Assembly: GCA_019009955.1 (NCBI GenBank)
Contig: CM032228.1
Location: 6,702,001-6,766,000, forward strand
DNA from: Riptortus pedestris
Taxonomy: Eukaryota > Arthropoda > Insecta > Hemiptera > Alydidae
Reading direction: 5' to 3'
Length of the DNA stretch: 64,000 nucleotides
This document shows, piece after piece, positions 1 to 12,373 of the stretch. The first letter of the stretch is position 1, and each line of letters opens with the position of its first letter. The notes below the pieces were generated by a model, which was not told where the DNA came from, made no database searches, and saw nothing but the letters and a program-made list of their open reading frames with translations. The translations under genes were made by a program, and so were the position numbers.

Positions 1-1720
1 CAATATTGTTAACCAATGGAATATGAAATACACAACAGAGTACGAAGTTAAAACTCATCCAGAAACCACACGTTTCTGAAGTAGAGCGGCTATAGCCTTG
101 CTTTGTCCCTATTCAGCATTAGGAGCTTGAATTTGAATAAAGTAATCGGCTGAGAATGACACAAACACAGCAGTGAGCCTTACTGAAAAGAACATGGTGT
201 CCCCCAACAAGGTCTCTAGAGTTCGTTCCTCTCTACCTGTTATCTTTATTTAAATACTCTCAGGCCACATTATGTTTGGGAACCACTGCATATCCACGTC
301 GTCAATTATGATTCTTGGTCGTTACCCTTAAAATGACTTCCTACCAAAAAAATAGTTCGTTCATGGTATTAAGACTAACAACATTTTTTTTGTCATATTT
401 GATTTTGGTCTTGAGTGTGAACAGTATTTTGCAAGAGTTATGTAAAACCTCTGATATAATTATCTTGGTGAGTGAGCCTAAAGAAGATGAAAAGAGAGGG
501 AGTGGTGGGAGTGAGAGAGATGGAACGGTTGATAGAGGAGTGGAGAGAAAGAAGATAAGGAGAGAGGGAGAGGGAAGCCATAGGGAGAGAGAGGTCGATG
601 AGAGAGAGCTAAGCCCCGCCCCCTACATACCTCCTCCACTATATAGAAGCCGGCAGCCAATTCAGCTTGCTAGCCTCCATTCATCATTACCTACATAATA
701 CAAGGCCCGGTGTATGGGCTACCTTCTTGCCCACAACTACTCACCCTCACAAGCTACCATTTCTTTTTAATTAGGGTTTACTTTGAAGTTATGTCATTCG
801 GGATTTTATTAGAAAGAAGTAAATCTCGAATACGGCCCCACGAAAGAAAACTCACAAATTTATTGACGGAGCCACTGATAGGAAATTTTATGTCCTATGA
901 TCAAAAATAGGAATGTCTAGTTGTTACGAATGGCGTTGAACGAGGATGTTTATGGAAAGGTTACAGTCGTCATAACATCATCCTGTAATATGAACACGTT
1001 ATGTATTTTTAGATTATTATAAATTTTGAAAACGTGCGTGTTGCCGGCTTATTTTAACAGGTAGCACAGATAATTCACTCTTAACACTTAAGTTGGCAAA
1101 ATCAAGAGATCAACCACGAGTACCTAAGAAACAGTACTTATATAACACTATTTATTATACAACCAACGCACAAAGGGGTCACAATCTCTTTTAAGTAAGT
1201 CGGTATAAAATAAGGCCATAGGTGCAATCTGTAATGATCTAGATGGAATGATGTAAGGACTATCTCATATAATAATAATTAATTAGGCTGATTGTTGTAT
1301 TATTTGGCTCGAAACAGGATCCCATCATATGAGATTAAACGATAAAATAATAAGACAGGGAATAAAAATGTACTAATGTAGTAGAAGGGGTCTTGGCGGA
1401 AGTGAGTGAAATATTTCCCACGGGGCGCCTCCTTATCTATAGGCATTCAGTTAAAGTGTGATAAGCAGGACCACCTGTCGCCGCCACAGCTTCCCCTACT
1501 ACTTACTATCTTCACATATCCCATTAGATTACAGGATGCATTCACCTACGCCGGACCAGCTTCTACTTACAATTAGATAATCCCCAAATCATTTCTGCCT
1601 ACTTTCCACCACCATATAAACCGATAATTCGTGACTTCCTAAGACATTTTTTTACTTTTAGATTCCGGGAGGGAATGCTAGCTTTTTTTTTTGTTCAAAT
1701 GTGATACACAATTGATAAAG
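1..1720. other. unassigned flank, no gene recognised
   Basis: AT-rich sequence with no frame that resembles a known protein. It holds a purine-rich GA tract (listed separately) followed at about 640 by a TATA-like ACTATATAGAAG. No coding exon could be tied to that site, so it is not called a promoter. If gene 1 on the minus strand extends leftward, this stretch is part of its intron or later exons. Confidence 0.5.
478..612 (+). repeat. GA-rich low-complexity tract
   Basis: Imperfect GAGA/GGAG purine run on the plus strand. The frame across it is open only because of its biased composition (many Glu, Arg and Gly codons). Confidence 0.7.
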
Positions 1721-2134
1721 TCTGTCACGCAGGGGCTGCGTAAACTAAGCAGATTTCCCATGTGAATTTATACAATAGAGTAATATCCATACGAGAGCCG
1801 AACAGTTACGGAAACGGCCGAACTAGCTTTCGGCGGGAACGAATAGAACCGACCTTACTCGATCTCATTTCGTCCGTTATTCGCAGATTGTTATACAATT
1901 TTTCGATTCAACGTATAGTAACGGAGATATTTCGAATTTTCGTAAATCCTCCCCTCTAAACCCCCACTCGCCCGATTTCAGCCATTAACGAACTTGATCT
2001 TTAGTTTTACATGAACGTTTAAATATCGAGTTTGGTAACGATTAAACGAAAATTGCAACCGCTAGAGCGGTAACATATATATAATTTTGAACGGCGCTCA
2101 TTTTGGTCATCTCCTTAGGAGGCCAATCTGCTAA
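1721..2134 (+). mobile_element. family A element, copy 1 (short)
   Basis: Starts with TCTGTCACGCAGGGGCTGCG, a one-base variant of the family 5' end, followed by AGCAGATTTCCC. The body has the family landmarks: AGAGCCGAACAGTTACGG, CGGAGATATTTCGAATTTTC, a C-rich tract, GAACTTGATC and a short (TA)n. It ends AATCTGCTAA but lacks the usual palindrome before it, so the 3' end is shortened. No coding capacity. Confidence 0.75.
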
Positions 2135-2657
2135 TATATCATGAGGAGCTGAGGTAATTATTTTACCTGGGTTAAAGACAGTTATTGACATCTAGAATAC
2201 CTAAGGAATTCGTTTCTGCTCTAGGGGCTATAATTTCTTCAGCTTGGAAAATGATTTATTAATAAAGGATGTTGTGTTCGTTAGAAGAGCTGCTGACTAG
2301 AAGGCTGAAGATAGCCAGTGAGGCAATTGACAGCACTTACTCCTTGTAAAAAGGCTGCAACCGAGCCAGGGGAAGTGCAGCTACAAGGCCAGCCTCACTC
2401 GTATAGTGACAGCAAGGAATTAGGTAAATAATTGAAACATTTATGCTTTAATTAAAACACTAAACCAACTGAAGTATATATTAGTCTTTTAAATGCTTCA
2501 ATATAACACAACGAGTAAAACTATTTTTTGGAAGAGGAGTATTTTTTCTATAAATTTATTTGAATGGGGACTTGGTGAAGGAGCAAAGGGGACCAACAGG
2601 TTGGAGCCTTCTAAATCAACCTCAGCTCCAAATACTATAAATCCATATATACTTCAA

Positions 2658-2714
2658 ATCTATACAGCACAATCAAACAGTTTATTTACAAATGTTTGGT
2701 TGTGCTGTATAGAT
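2658..2714 (+). other. hairpin 1 of an adjacent pair (pre-miRNA-like)
   Basis: The left arm 2658-2679 (ATCTATACAGCACAATCAAA then CA) pairs with the right arm 2693-2714 over 22 positions. The single difference from perfect complementarity is a G-U wobble. The loop is 13 nt (2680-2692, GTTTATTTACAAA). The 3' arm would start with U and is 22 nt long. Structure is read directly; a small-RNA role is inference. A MITE-like palindrome is the alternative, and the near-perfect pairing favours that or a young hairpin RNA over an old conserved miRNA. Confidence 0.45.
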
Positions 2715-2780
2715 ATTCAGTTTTTGGTGAGGATGAATGTTTTATTTACCAACACTCATCCTCACCAAAAACTAAATATC
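2712..2780 (+). other. hairpin 2 of an adjacent pair (pre-miRNA-like)
   Basis: The left arm 2712-2741 begins GATATTCAGTTTTTGGTGAG and pairs with 2751-2780 over 30 positions with two mismatches. The loop is 9 nt (2742-2750). The loop and inner arm read TTTATTTACC, very like the TTTATTTACA loop of hairpin 1, and the two hairpins share three bases. That suggests a duplicated or clustered structure. It could be transcribed from either strand. Confidence 0.45.
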
Positions 2781-3806
2781 TTGAATACAACACATCAACA
2801 TGGCGAATGCTAAGTTGAATACAGGAAGCTGCAACAATTCCACAACAGCAATCTTTTAAAACATGCACCAGAGGATCATCAATGCCCACATCATGAGCTT
2901 ATTATATATGATTACAATAAGTTATAAACAGATTTTTTTTTTTTAATTTATTCTTTTAAATAATACAGGCTAAATAATATTTAAAGGTATGTTAAGATAA
3001 GAATTGTATACATCCTAACCATGTTCAGCCTAGACTATGATCTACAAATCTCGAGGAAGATCTTAAGTTGGCTTTCCATTTAGTGTTATACATTTCCTAT
3101 TATAATGGATAAATAAATAATTATTTAAAGTAATAATACTTTTGCTTCCCCCCCCCTCTTTCTTGCTAATTGTTTAGAATATAGATCAACGAATGGCATA
3201 AACAGATTATGATGTATCTACTTTGTTAAAAGGTAGAATATATATAAATATTTACCCTGACTATGGAGGGAAAATAATTATTTAATCCTCATTCAGTTGT
3301 GCTCAATAATTTCAACAAGACATGAAAAAGTGACAGAAATCAAATATGAAATTTCTTTGATAGATCACCAGAATACAACTTTATTAAACGGAAAATACAA
3401 AAACAATAACTTTTTTTTTCTCATATAAGAAAATCTACTGATAACACAAGTGATAAGGGTTTTAGAATCAGAATTTTTAAAAATTTGGTAATGAAAAATT
3501 TTGAAAGACAAAAAGATTAATTTTTCGAACACTGAGACCAGGTTTTGGAGGGATAAGAGGAGCAGCATTGTCATCTTTCTTCAAAATGACTGCAGTTAGA
3601 AGTGCAAGTAATTGCTGTAATAAATTAATATGGACACATCATCTGTGAACGGACAAATTACATTTGTACAGTTTCCTACATAGTTAGAATTCCCCTCACT
3701 GCAAGATAAACCTTGAAAGCCGTACCTTTCACTCATCTCATTAATAGCCTACGACTATAATAATCATTTGCATTAAATAAAAACAACTAAATGATTTGAT
3801 AATAAA

Positions 3807-3877
3807 TCAATTAGTCTGTCTAGTGGTTGGCATAAATGATGATTTATCACAACCACCGGACGTAATAAGACCAATTA
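3807..3877 (+). other. imperfect hairpin
   Basis: GTGGTTG plus ATAAAT at 3823-3837 pair with ATTTAT plus CAACCAC at 3842-3857, closing a 4-nt loop. Outer bases TCAATTAGTC and GACCAATTA extend the stem with bulges. It could be a MITE remnant or a small hairpin RNA. Confidence 0.3.
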
Positions 3878-4659
3878 ATATAGAATTTGTTTATAGAATG
3901 TACACATACCCATGGTACAATTTGTCTATAATATTTAATCCCACTAATTTGTGTCAAAATAAATTGTAACATTTAGAAATAAAAAACACATGATTTACCT
4001 GGCTGTAATTTCCAATTACTCTAATATCTTAAAATCTGAACATGATATATAGATAATATTTTATTAAACCTGAAGGGGGCAAAACAATTTGTTCATGTAC
4101 TTAGTACTCATAATCGCTGATTCATAATCAGCATCATGAATGCGTTACTATCTACTATTTGCATATTTTTATAATAGCTGGTTTCCTTATATACCATGGA
4201 CATAAAACAAAGAGAATGTAGACATGCCAGAGAAATAAGCTTAAAATATTAATTTTTTATTTAATACATTTCTATACAGCTAATTCTCTAATTTTCCTCT
4301 AGTATTAGTTTATGGCCGTAGATTTTATGTACTTCCATCCTCTGGACATTTATTATCAACAATATCATTTTGTTTATTACCTATTAAACATACAAAAACC
4401 CATTACCAATTTATTTTGGTGAGCCTTAAAGTAAAAATTAATTTGGCTTAGTTACCAAACAATCCTTCCCCCCCTTAATCTTAGTACCATAAACAATCGC
4501 ACAAGTAAATGATATAGTAGATTTTCAAGCAATTAAATACAAGGGGATCATTAAAAGATTCTCTTAATCAAATTATGCCTATTCAGATTTTGTATTTGCT
4601 GTCTATGAAGTGTTTATTGAAAACATTGTACTAAATTTATTTTTAGAGCCGTTAAGAGC

Positions 4660-4681
4660 TTTTTTTTTTTTTTTTTTTTTT
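4660..4681 (+). repeat. poly(T) run
   Basis: Run of 22 T. On the minus strand it would be an A tail, but no retroelement body was recognised next to it. Confidence 0.7.
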
Positions 4682-5434
4682 AAATAACTGATATAGAATT
4701 AGCACAGTGGTGAAAACAATATTACCTTTTACATCAATTTAAGATTAAGAGATAGAGATAAAAAGGGAAAATTATTCAAAGAATATATAATTTATAAAAT
4801 CTATGATCACTAGGGAATCTACGCATCTGTCTCACTGTTGAGGAGAATATACTAACGAAGGATTAGGATACAATTGATACGTTAGACTTAATTAACATTC
4901 GGCGCAGTATTCTTAAAGAAGTGGCTAAATATACAAAAACAGGTAAATATGTCCACTTGCTTTGTGAACTGTGATGCTTGAACAACGGTAAAATATGATC
5001 ATATTTCGGGAACAGTCACTAAAAATGGAGGGAATTTGTGGTTAGTGAAGGCAAGTTTTAATTGAGTATATTTACACTGCTTGAACACATTAGTTTTTAT
5101 ATTAGACTCCCAGTGATTTGCTTTGTTATTTATACGAGAAATTTATAAATGTGTTTGTTTTGGTTACGCATTTAGCTCTTATCACAATCAAATCAAGTAT
5201 ATCCTGAAGGGCAGTTAGAATGTAGCTAACAAAACAATTATGCTCAATTACTCAATGCTTTTTTCTGGGGGTTCCTTTCCTTCACTAGGTCTGATTGTAT
5301 AGCTAGTTGTTGTAAGGGGAAACTTTTGTCGAGTGTTTGGAAAAGTAGAAATAGTGCAATATAAGAGGCTGGACTGACTAAGGAAAAAACCAAAGATAAA
5401 TATGAGTAAAAATGGATTAGAGTGGGAGTCTCTG

Positions 5435-5538
5435 GGGGAGGGAGAGGGAAAGAGTGTGTGAGAGAGAAGGGAGAGGGAGAGAGAGAGAGAGAGAAGGAGC
5501 GAGAGAGAGAGAGAGAGGAGGGGGAGTGAGAGAGAGGG
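5435..5538 (+). repeat. (GA)n microsatellite
   Basis: Degenerate GAGAGA/GGGAGA array directly preceding a GC-richer stretch at 5540-5780. Confidence 0.75.
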
Positions 5539-6613
5539 CTAGGCTGAGAGCCGACGCCGCTAGCAGCTGCCAGGGCTAGGAGGGGGCAACCCCCCCCCCC
5601 TTCCCACTACCGTTCCCATCTACAATAATTAACATTACCATTCCAACAAGCCCTCGATACAATAATAATAACAACGAACAGCCGATATATAAATCGATGC
5701 CTACAAAACCCAAATAAGCTAATCCCGGCTTAAAACTGGCCTGGGGAAGCCTTTGCCTACAATCAAAATCCACTTATAGGAGGAATAAATTAAAACAATG
5801 CTTGCATGTCTACAATCAATGTAAATCCCGAGTTCAACAAGTTTCAAGTTATGAGCAAAAGAAGAACCTGTTGCTTTTCCTCATAAACGGCTCAATTAAA
5901 GCTCGTTTCCCACCATAAAAAAAAGATGAATAGAATTATGGCGCCAAATACAAAAACGAACTGCCTAATGACCGCATATACAACAAACCACCGAGTATAT
6001 GCATTTGATAAATGCAAACCATGCTAAAAACCAACACATGCCCAAAAGATAAAACAAAAAGCGAATTACCCCCGAAAAAAAGTGTGACGAAATGCTGCGA
6101 TGTCAAGGGACGCTCTAAAAATACAATCGCGAGAATGGAGGCAATTCCTCCGAAAGAACTCTTTAGAAAAATTAATAATTGAATAAAAATGAGATCTAAG
6201 CGGTAGATATTGATTGTAGAGCTAGCCTCGACTGGGCAAGCTGAAGCCAAGGACAATAGCCTCGCGCCACCGCCGAGGACGCCATTTTCATAACAACATG
6301 TCAAATTGTTTATATCGGCCATTAAGGCCGTTATTTAATGCTACAATATACTCAATAATACATGGAATACGAATGGGACAGGCTAATGTAGTTAATATAT
6401 TTACAGATCTGCATGTAGAAAAAAAAACAATGCCGACCCGGCCGGTCTAGAGGCACATGGGTCACGCACTTTTATTTTTCTAGATTCATATAAAAAAAGA
6501 CGCCGAACTCGAATAAATTGTACACATTATAGTGAAAATGTGTTATGAGAAGAGAGCGAGTGAAAACTGGAGTGTTGTAATATGAAAGTGATATGTGTGT
6601 TGATTTGACTCAC

Positions 6614-6724
6614 CTCTGCTGGCCTCTTGGTTCCTTTGACGTCGGATTTGGCGTCTGAGCCCTTGTCACTGTTTTCCGTCGCCTTTTCCACCGCAACCTC
6701 GGAATTATTCTCTTTCGAACTCAT
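6614..6724 (-). CDS. first coding exon, acidic lysine-rich protein (prothymosin-like?)
   Basis: Exactly 37 codons from an ATG at 6724 in the context CAAAAATGAG to a consensus donor, GAG|GTGAGT, at 6613-6608, so the intron is phase 0. The peptide begins MSSKENNSEV and ends GTKRPAE. It is rich in Glu, Asp, Lys and Ser, has no hydrophobic stretch, and looks intrinsically disordered. A longer in-frame reading upstream begins at TTG, not ATG, which favours this start. The acidic composition and KRPAE motif recall small acidic nuclear proteins such as prothymosin or parathymosin, but one short exon cannot settle that and no symbol is given. The remaining exons should lie off the left edge. A TATA-like box sits about 130 bp upstream. 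Confidence 0.6.
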
Positions 6725-6852
6725 TTTTGAACTTATTTGTAGCGCGATCACTTCCAACTAATGCACTCCAACAGACACACGGCTTGTCTTTGTTCAAAAT
6801 GAAGATGGCGCGGGCTTGGGGCTCGATAAACCGCTCCGGGGGGGAAGCAGAG

Positions 6853-6863
6853 ATTTTATAAAA
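6853..6863 (-). promoter_or_regulatory. TATA-like box at the gene 1 promoter
   Basis: The near-palindromic ATTTTATAAAA lies about 130 bp upstream of the ATG at 6724 in a GC-richer zone (6.6-7.1 kb). Minus-strand initiation about 30 bp downstream would give a 5' UTR near 100 nt. On the plus strand the same bases read TATAAAAGG, so it could also serve a divergent transcript. AAGATGGCGCGG on the plus strand near 6801 resembles a YY1-type site. Confidence 0.35.
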
Positions 6864-6869
6864 GGCCGA

Positions 6870-8214
6870 CTTTAACAATCTATGGACTTTTTTAAATAGA
6901 AATAGCCCCCTGGAGTCGGCTGGCAAGATGAGATGACTACTATCTTTGAGAGATGAGGAGAAAATGGGAGATGTAAAGTGTAAAAATGAGGGGTTCTAGA
7001 CTACTGAGAGAGGAATAGCATTGGGTTCTAGACTACCCGCGATGCTAGCGCTGCCCTCTCCCAGCGGCCGCTCCCCGTACTACAGCCTTCCCTCCATCCA
7101 CAGGGGGGGGGGGGGACCTCTATACCCACTCCATCTCACTCTAGCCCTCTCTCTCCATTATTCACTCTCAACAAATAATTAAAACATGTCCATTTCTTAA
7201 TTACAAACACTTCCACATATACATTACCACTTCCAAATATACATTACAGATATAAAACTAAATAATCTTCTCGCCCTATCGACTAATAAACTTCAATAAG
7301 AGAGAACATAAAACTGAAAATATAAGTCCAACGCAAACTAAGCTGTTCTAATTCCAAAATTTCTTTTAAGGGCTCTAAATAGCTAGCCAAAAAAAAGGAT
7401 GTATTGTGTTTGTTTTACTTTACTGGTCATTTTACAATTGTTTTATCCGAACCAGAACAGCAGAAATTATTTGTTGGTAACATTTGGGATTCCCACAAGG
7501 ATTAAAAAAAACTAATACAGAAAACAAATTAAAATGTTAATTAAAATTAAAACATCTATTTTTAAACTCAGATTTTAATTTTACTACAAACAAAATAGAA
7601 ACCAGGCGGGATTGAGCAAACAGCAGATTTCCTTACATTCGGATATGAAATTATCCCTCGCTCAATATCTAAATCTGTCTTTCAGTAAGAATCCTACGCA
7701 AACAAAAATGATCAAAAAACAAATTTATGCTGGATATGAAATGTTTAGTGAAAATCGCGGGGAAAACATCCTAAGCAGATTTTCTACTTGCCGGTATGAC
7801 GAGTTAATAATGTCATCTCATCGACAATGTTGTTCAGCAACCTCGTGTGACAAATAAATGATAAATCCTGATTTTTGCATATTTACATTAATTGTACTGA
7901 TCTTGATGCTCTTTTACAAGGCTATATTCAAAATTATTCATATTATTCACCTGTACTTTGAAACAATTGGAAGTAATATATCAATCTTTTCATTTACTGA
8001 ATTAGTTAATCAGTTTATTTCTGCCTCCTGTAAAAGTAATTTTTTTGGAATAAGAAGTTGTCGATATATTTTCTATTTCTAAGTCAGAATTCATTGAGTA
8101 CTGTTGGAGGTTTACTGGAGTTGAAAGAAAGAAACTAGCTTAATATTTGAGTTAGGAGAAAATATCTAGATCTAAAATTATAGAACATCCATTGTTCAAC
8201 AAGATTGGCTCTAT
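6870..8214. other. intergenic region, no gene recognised
   Basis: The GC-richer first 250 bp, including a 13-G run near 7102, are the promoter shoulder of gene 1. The rest is AT-rich. Two adjacent frames at 7612-8082 are open but show no recognisable protein and read as chance. Confidence 0.45.
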
Positions 8215-8940
8215 AACAATTTTTCGATCCGAATAGTAACAGGGATATATTGAATTTTCAAAGTCGCCCCTTTCTTAACCACCCTACTCCCTGGTTATAA
8301 TCTTTATGTTGAATTAAACAGGCAAATATCGAGTGTGAAATAGAAAAACTATCATTTTCGAGTTAGGAACATAATATCATAAATTCTGATGACATGATTC
8401 AACGTATTAACATGTACCTCACACAGTAAAAGTTCAATGAAAATAATAGTCGGTATCTAAACTTCCAATAGTGGTTAATGATATAAAAGGTTATTATTAA
8501 TATGCCATGAGTAGGAGTGGGGGTTTGCTGATGGATGAGAACTAAAACTTTTAGATAGAGATATTTCCATTTTAGTAGATTTTCCTTAAGGAAATATCTC
8601 GGTTAATATTCAAGATAGAGAAAAAGTGTAGAGAATATCATTTATAGGAAATTAAGTTTTCAATAAGAGCGGTTCTATAATCTTTTTCGATCAGACGTAT
8701 AATACGGAGATATTTGGAATATTTAAAACTTCACCCTCTGAAACAACTCCACACCGCGGTCCGGTTTCAACCGTTGACGTACTTGATCTTTAGTTTTACA
8801 TGAAACGCTTATATATCGACTTTGACAACGATAAAAAAAAATTGCGACAGGCAAAATATATACATATATAATTTCAAACACTCATTTTGGTCACCTTCTA
8901 TGTAGAATCAATAAAATAATGACATTTTTTTAAAGATTGC
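8215..8940 (+). mobile_element. family A element, degenerate copy
   Basis: Carries body landmarks (ATTTTTCGATCCGA-like sequence, GGAGTGGGGGTTT, ATCTCGGTTAATATTCAAGA, TTGACGTACTTGATCTTTAG, TCATTTTGGTCAC) in plus orientation but neither intact terminus. Divergence marks it as older than the copies at 10-38 kb. Confidence 0.6.
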
Positions 8941-9289
8941 TCCATGATTACACTTGTTTTTTTTTGCTTTACAATTGCTAATGTCTCGCATCAAATTAAT
9001 GGTTATGTTAGGTTACTACTAGCCTGGGACTACCAACAAAATAATCATCTAAATAATACGAGGGGCAAAGTTTACTATAAAAAATAATAAAAAGAAATAA
9101 GATTTTCAAGCGGAAAATTAATAATACACACGGGAACCACATGATTTCCTTGCACTGCTAATTAAATAACAGTTTTTAATTATCTAGTTTCCTTAAAAGA
9201 TTTTTGTTTTTTGTTTTTGAACTTAATGGTTTGTTTTTGTTTATTCATTTTATTTGTTATTTTGTGTTTATTGTTGTTTTGTTATTTGA

Positions 9290-9765
9290 TTGCGTTCTAT
9301 TATTTAGTTGAGTTTTATTTAGTTGTGTTTTGTTATATTGTTGCGTTTCTATTATTTAGTTGAGCTTTATTTAGTTGCGTTCCGTTATTTAGTTGTGTTT
9401 TGTTATATTGTTGCGTTTCTATTATTTAGTTGAGCTTTATTTAGTTGCGTTCCGTTATTTAGTTGTGTTTTGTTATATTGTTGCGTTTCTATTATTTAGT
9501 TGAGCTTTATTTAGTTGAGCTTTATTTAGTTGCGTTCCGTTATTTAGTTGTGTTTTGTTATATTGTTGCGTTTCTATTATTTAGTTGAGCTTTATTTAGT
9601 TGCGTTCCGTTATTTAGTTGTGTTTTGTTATATTGTTGCGTTCTGTTATTTAGTTGAGTTTTATTTAGTTGCGTTCCGTTATTTAGTTATGTTTTGTTAT
9701 ATTGTTGCGTTCTGTTATTTAGTCGAGTTTTGTTATTTGTTTGCGTTCTTATTTTGTATTATTTA
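9290..9765 (+). repeat. 70-bp tandem repeat (about 6 units)
   Basis: The unit begins GTTGCGTTTCTATTATTTAG and includes GAGCTTTATTTAGTTGCG and GTTATATT. It is built from shorter TTTAGTTG subunits, which blur towards both ends (TTTGTTTTT on the left, TTATTTTGTATT on the right). The hydrophobic frame at 9548-9766 only reflects this T-rich repeat, since 70 is not a multiple of 3. Confidence 0.8.
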
Positions 9766-10177
9766 ATTTTATCTTGTTTCTATTTTCATTTTGTATTTTG
9801 TTTATATAATTTTTTTCGTTGTTTTTTTATGAGCAATATCGCCTCGCTGCGAACGCTCCAAAATAAATAAATAAACAATTAAATAACAATATACAAAATA
9901 TTTGGTTGCACTTAAGTTAAAAATTTTCCAGTCAAAAATAACATATCATAATCCCTTTTATAATATATCATACAGCATAATTTATACATTTTTCATGTTA
10001 AAAAAAAGGCACTATAAAAATGTTTTGTGTCTAGAGAGAAATTTGCTTTTTATTAGTTTAGCCCCTTCTAACCGCCCCTCCACTCCTTTCAAACGCTTAC
10101 GGCCAAAAGGGAGCACTGTACAAACTAAACTTCACGAAAATCCCAAATGTGAAAATTCAACCTTCTGTGGGAACCGT

Positions 10178-10315
10178 TACAGCAGATTCCCTTAAGGCAA
10201 ATCAGCTATTGAGGTTGTACTCATGACGCGATTTTCTCAAATGTCCATCGATCCTACCTACTAGAAGACGAAAATGAGGTCCGTTCCAAATCTCATATAT
10301 ATATATATATATATA

Positions 10316-10354
<39 letters not shown>

Positions 10355-10827
10355 CTGATACCGCTCTAGCAGTCACAATTTGTGTTTGATCGTTACCAAA
10401 TTCGATTTATCAATATTTTATGTAAAAAGAAAGATCAAGTTCGTTAACGGCTTAAATCGGACTGGGGGGTTAGAGGGGGAGCCATTTCAAAATATATATC
10501 TTAATATCTCCGTTATTATGCGTCGGATCGAAATATTGTATAGAACCAATCTTATCGCAAACGTAATGTTCTATAAATGTTGGCTGTACGTTTTTTTCAA
10601 TATGTTTAATATTCACCGAGGTATTTGCATTTTTTAGTTTTCGGCCTTCAGTAAACCCCCACTCCTACTCATGCCATATTAACAATCAGCTGTTATATTA
10701 TGAAGCACTTTATTTGAAGCCTAAATGCCAAATATTGTCCTCATTTAACTCTTACGCTTTGAGATAAACGCAAATACGTGACGCATGTGGGAAATCTGCT
10801 TAGTTTACGCAGCCCCTGCGTGACGGA
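10178..10827 (-). mobile_element. family A element, copy 2
   Basis: On the minus strand it starts at 10827 with TCCGTCACGCAGGGGCTGCG and ends at about 10178 in the palindrome GATTTGCCTTAAGGGAATCT. An (AT)n tract at 10294-10350 occupies the position it has in other copies, just inside GGACCTCATTTTCGTC. The body is otherwise well preserved. Non-coding. Confidence 0.85.
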
Positions 10828-11835
10828 CGTTTTTTATATTTGGTATAGCTGGTGAAGGCGACAGCAATTGTAGGTGCGTTTAGTCCTTGCCGAGTGTAGT
10901 CAAGACCTATTCAAATAAAATAATTTTAATCAACGGAGGAAGGTCAACAAATGAATGAAAACTTCAAATGATTATTAAAATCATTATTATGTCTCAACTA
11001 TGTAACTACATAGTATATAATAATTTCGCGACCATATGACGCCTCATCAGGAAACATTCTACTACAAAATGGCAACTAAACTACTTACGTCGGATCAAAA
11101 AATTGTATATAACCAATCTTGTTGCCAATTTAAATTTTATCATTGTTGTCTATACTTGTTTTTCGTATCTCGAATATAAAGCAGATACTTTTTTTTTTTT
11201 TAATTTTTAACCTTTAACAGAGAAACAGACAGTTCCCATTAAGAAGGAACTCGTTTTGGTCAGCCCGGCAGGGTATTTAGGTTTATATATTTAAATGTTA
11301 TGTTTTATGGTATTAAATTTGTTTTATATAGATTTTGAGCTGGTGAGTAGCTAGTTTAAGGGGACAGCTTATGTTGAACTTCATTGTTATTCATATAACT
11401 TCCACATAAAGGAAATGTATCAAGAAATATATAGTGTCCTGGATAAAATTCAACTCCTGTTTACAACGGGTTGGTGTTAACGGGGAAATAGTGAATAGAG
11501 CATGATAAGGAGAAATCTGCTTAGCACAATCACCTACTTTGTCCTTTTCACATTATTATTGTTCTACTCAATTTTCTTTGAATAGTTTGAAATCAAAGAA
11601 TTAGTCTTTGTTGGAACAAAATCATAACAGAAGTAGGCATTTTTATTTCACTATCATTTCTCTAGAGAAAAGATTAGGACATTAATCATTTTAATTAAAA
11701 AAGAAAAGAAAAAAGAAGACCTTTTGTAGGGAAAAAGAAGTGGGAGGGGTAGAAGGAGCAAAAACATTAGAAATACAAATTGGAGTTCCGATAAAGATGT
11801 AGGCGTATTTTTGCAATACTCAAACTATAAAAAAG
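10828..11835. other. AT-rich spacer with family A fragments
   Basis: Holds minus-strand scraps of family A: a body piece at about 11085-11180 (CGGATCAAAAAATTG, ACCAATCTTGTTGC) and a 5' remnant AGAAATCTGCTTAG near 11510. No gene seen. Confidence 0.5.
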
Positions 11836-12315
11836 TCCATCACGCAGAGGCTGCGTTAACTAAGCAGATTTCCCACTTGCGTCCCGTATTTGCATTTATC
11901 TCACAACGTAAAAGTCCAATGAGAACAATATTTGTTATTTAGGCTTCAAATAAAGTGCTTCATAATATAACAGCATATTGTTGATTTGACATAAGCAGGA
12001 GTGGGGGTTTACTGAAGGACGAAAACTAAAAAATGCAAATATCTCAGTTAATATTCAAGATAGAGAATAAATGTACATAACAATATTTATAGTAAATTTA
12101 ATTTGCAATAAGATTGGTTCTATACAATTTTTTGATCCGACGTATGGTAACGGAGATATTTCGAATTTTCGAAAATCTCCCCTTCTAAACCCCCCCCCCT
12201 CCCACTGGTCCGATTTCAGCCATTAACGAACTTGATCTGTCTTTTTGTATAAAACGTTTAAATATCGAGTTTGGTAACGATCAAACAAAAATTGCGACCG
12301 CTAGAGCGTTAACAG

Positions 12316-12373
<58 letters not shown>

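Larger units (their letters stand above)
2135..6613 (-). other. probable intron 1 of the minus-strand gene at 6.7 kb
   Basis: Sequence downstream of the splice donor at 6613-6608, read on the minus strand. It is AT-rich apart from 5.5-5.8 kb and 6.2-6.3 kb. No further exon of an acidic protein was recognised, so the next exon should lie left of this window. Contents: the twin hairpins, a third hairpin, a poly-T run and a GA tract. Confidence 0.5.

Noticed and set aside
641..680. TATA box with initiator downstream of the GA tract
   Set aside because: No exon or coding frame could be linked to it.
5936..6322. 128-codon minus-strand frame starting MADINNLTCCYENG
   Set aside because: No recognisable domain; lies in the putative intron of gene 1. 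A chance frame is the simplest reading, though the region is somewhat GC-richer.
6705..6926. 73-codon minus-strand frame upstream of gene 1
   Set aside because: Covers the TATA box and 5' UTR of the called gene in another frame.
9548..9766. 72-codon hydrophobic frame, membrane-protein-like
   Set aside because: Direct product of the T-rich 70-bp tandem repeat.
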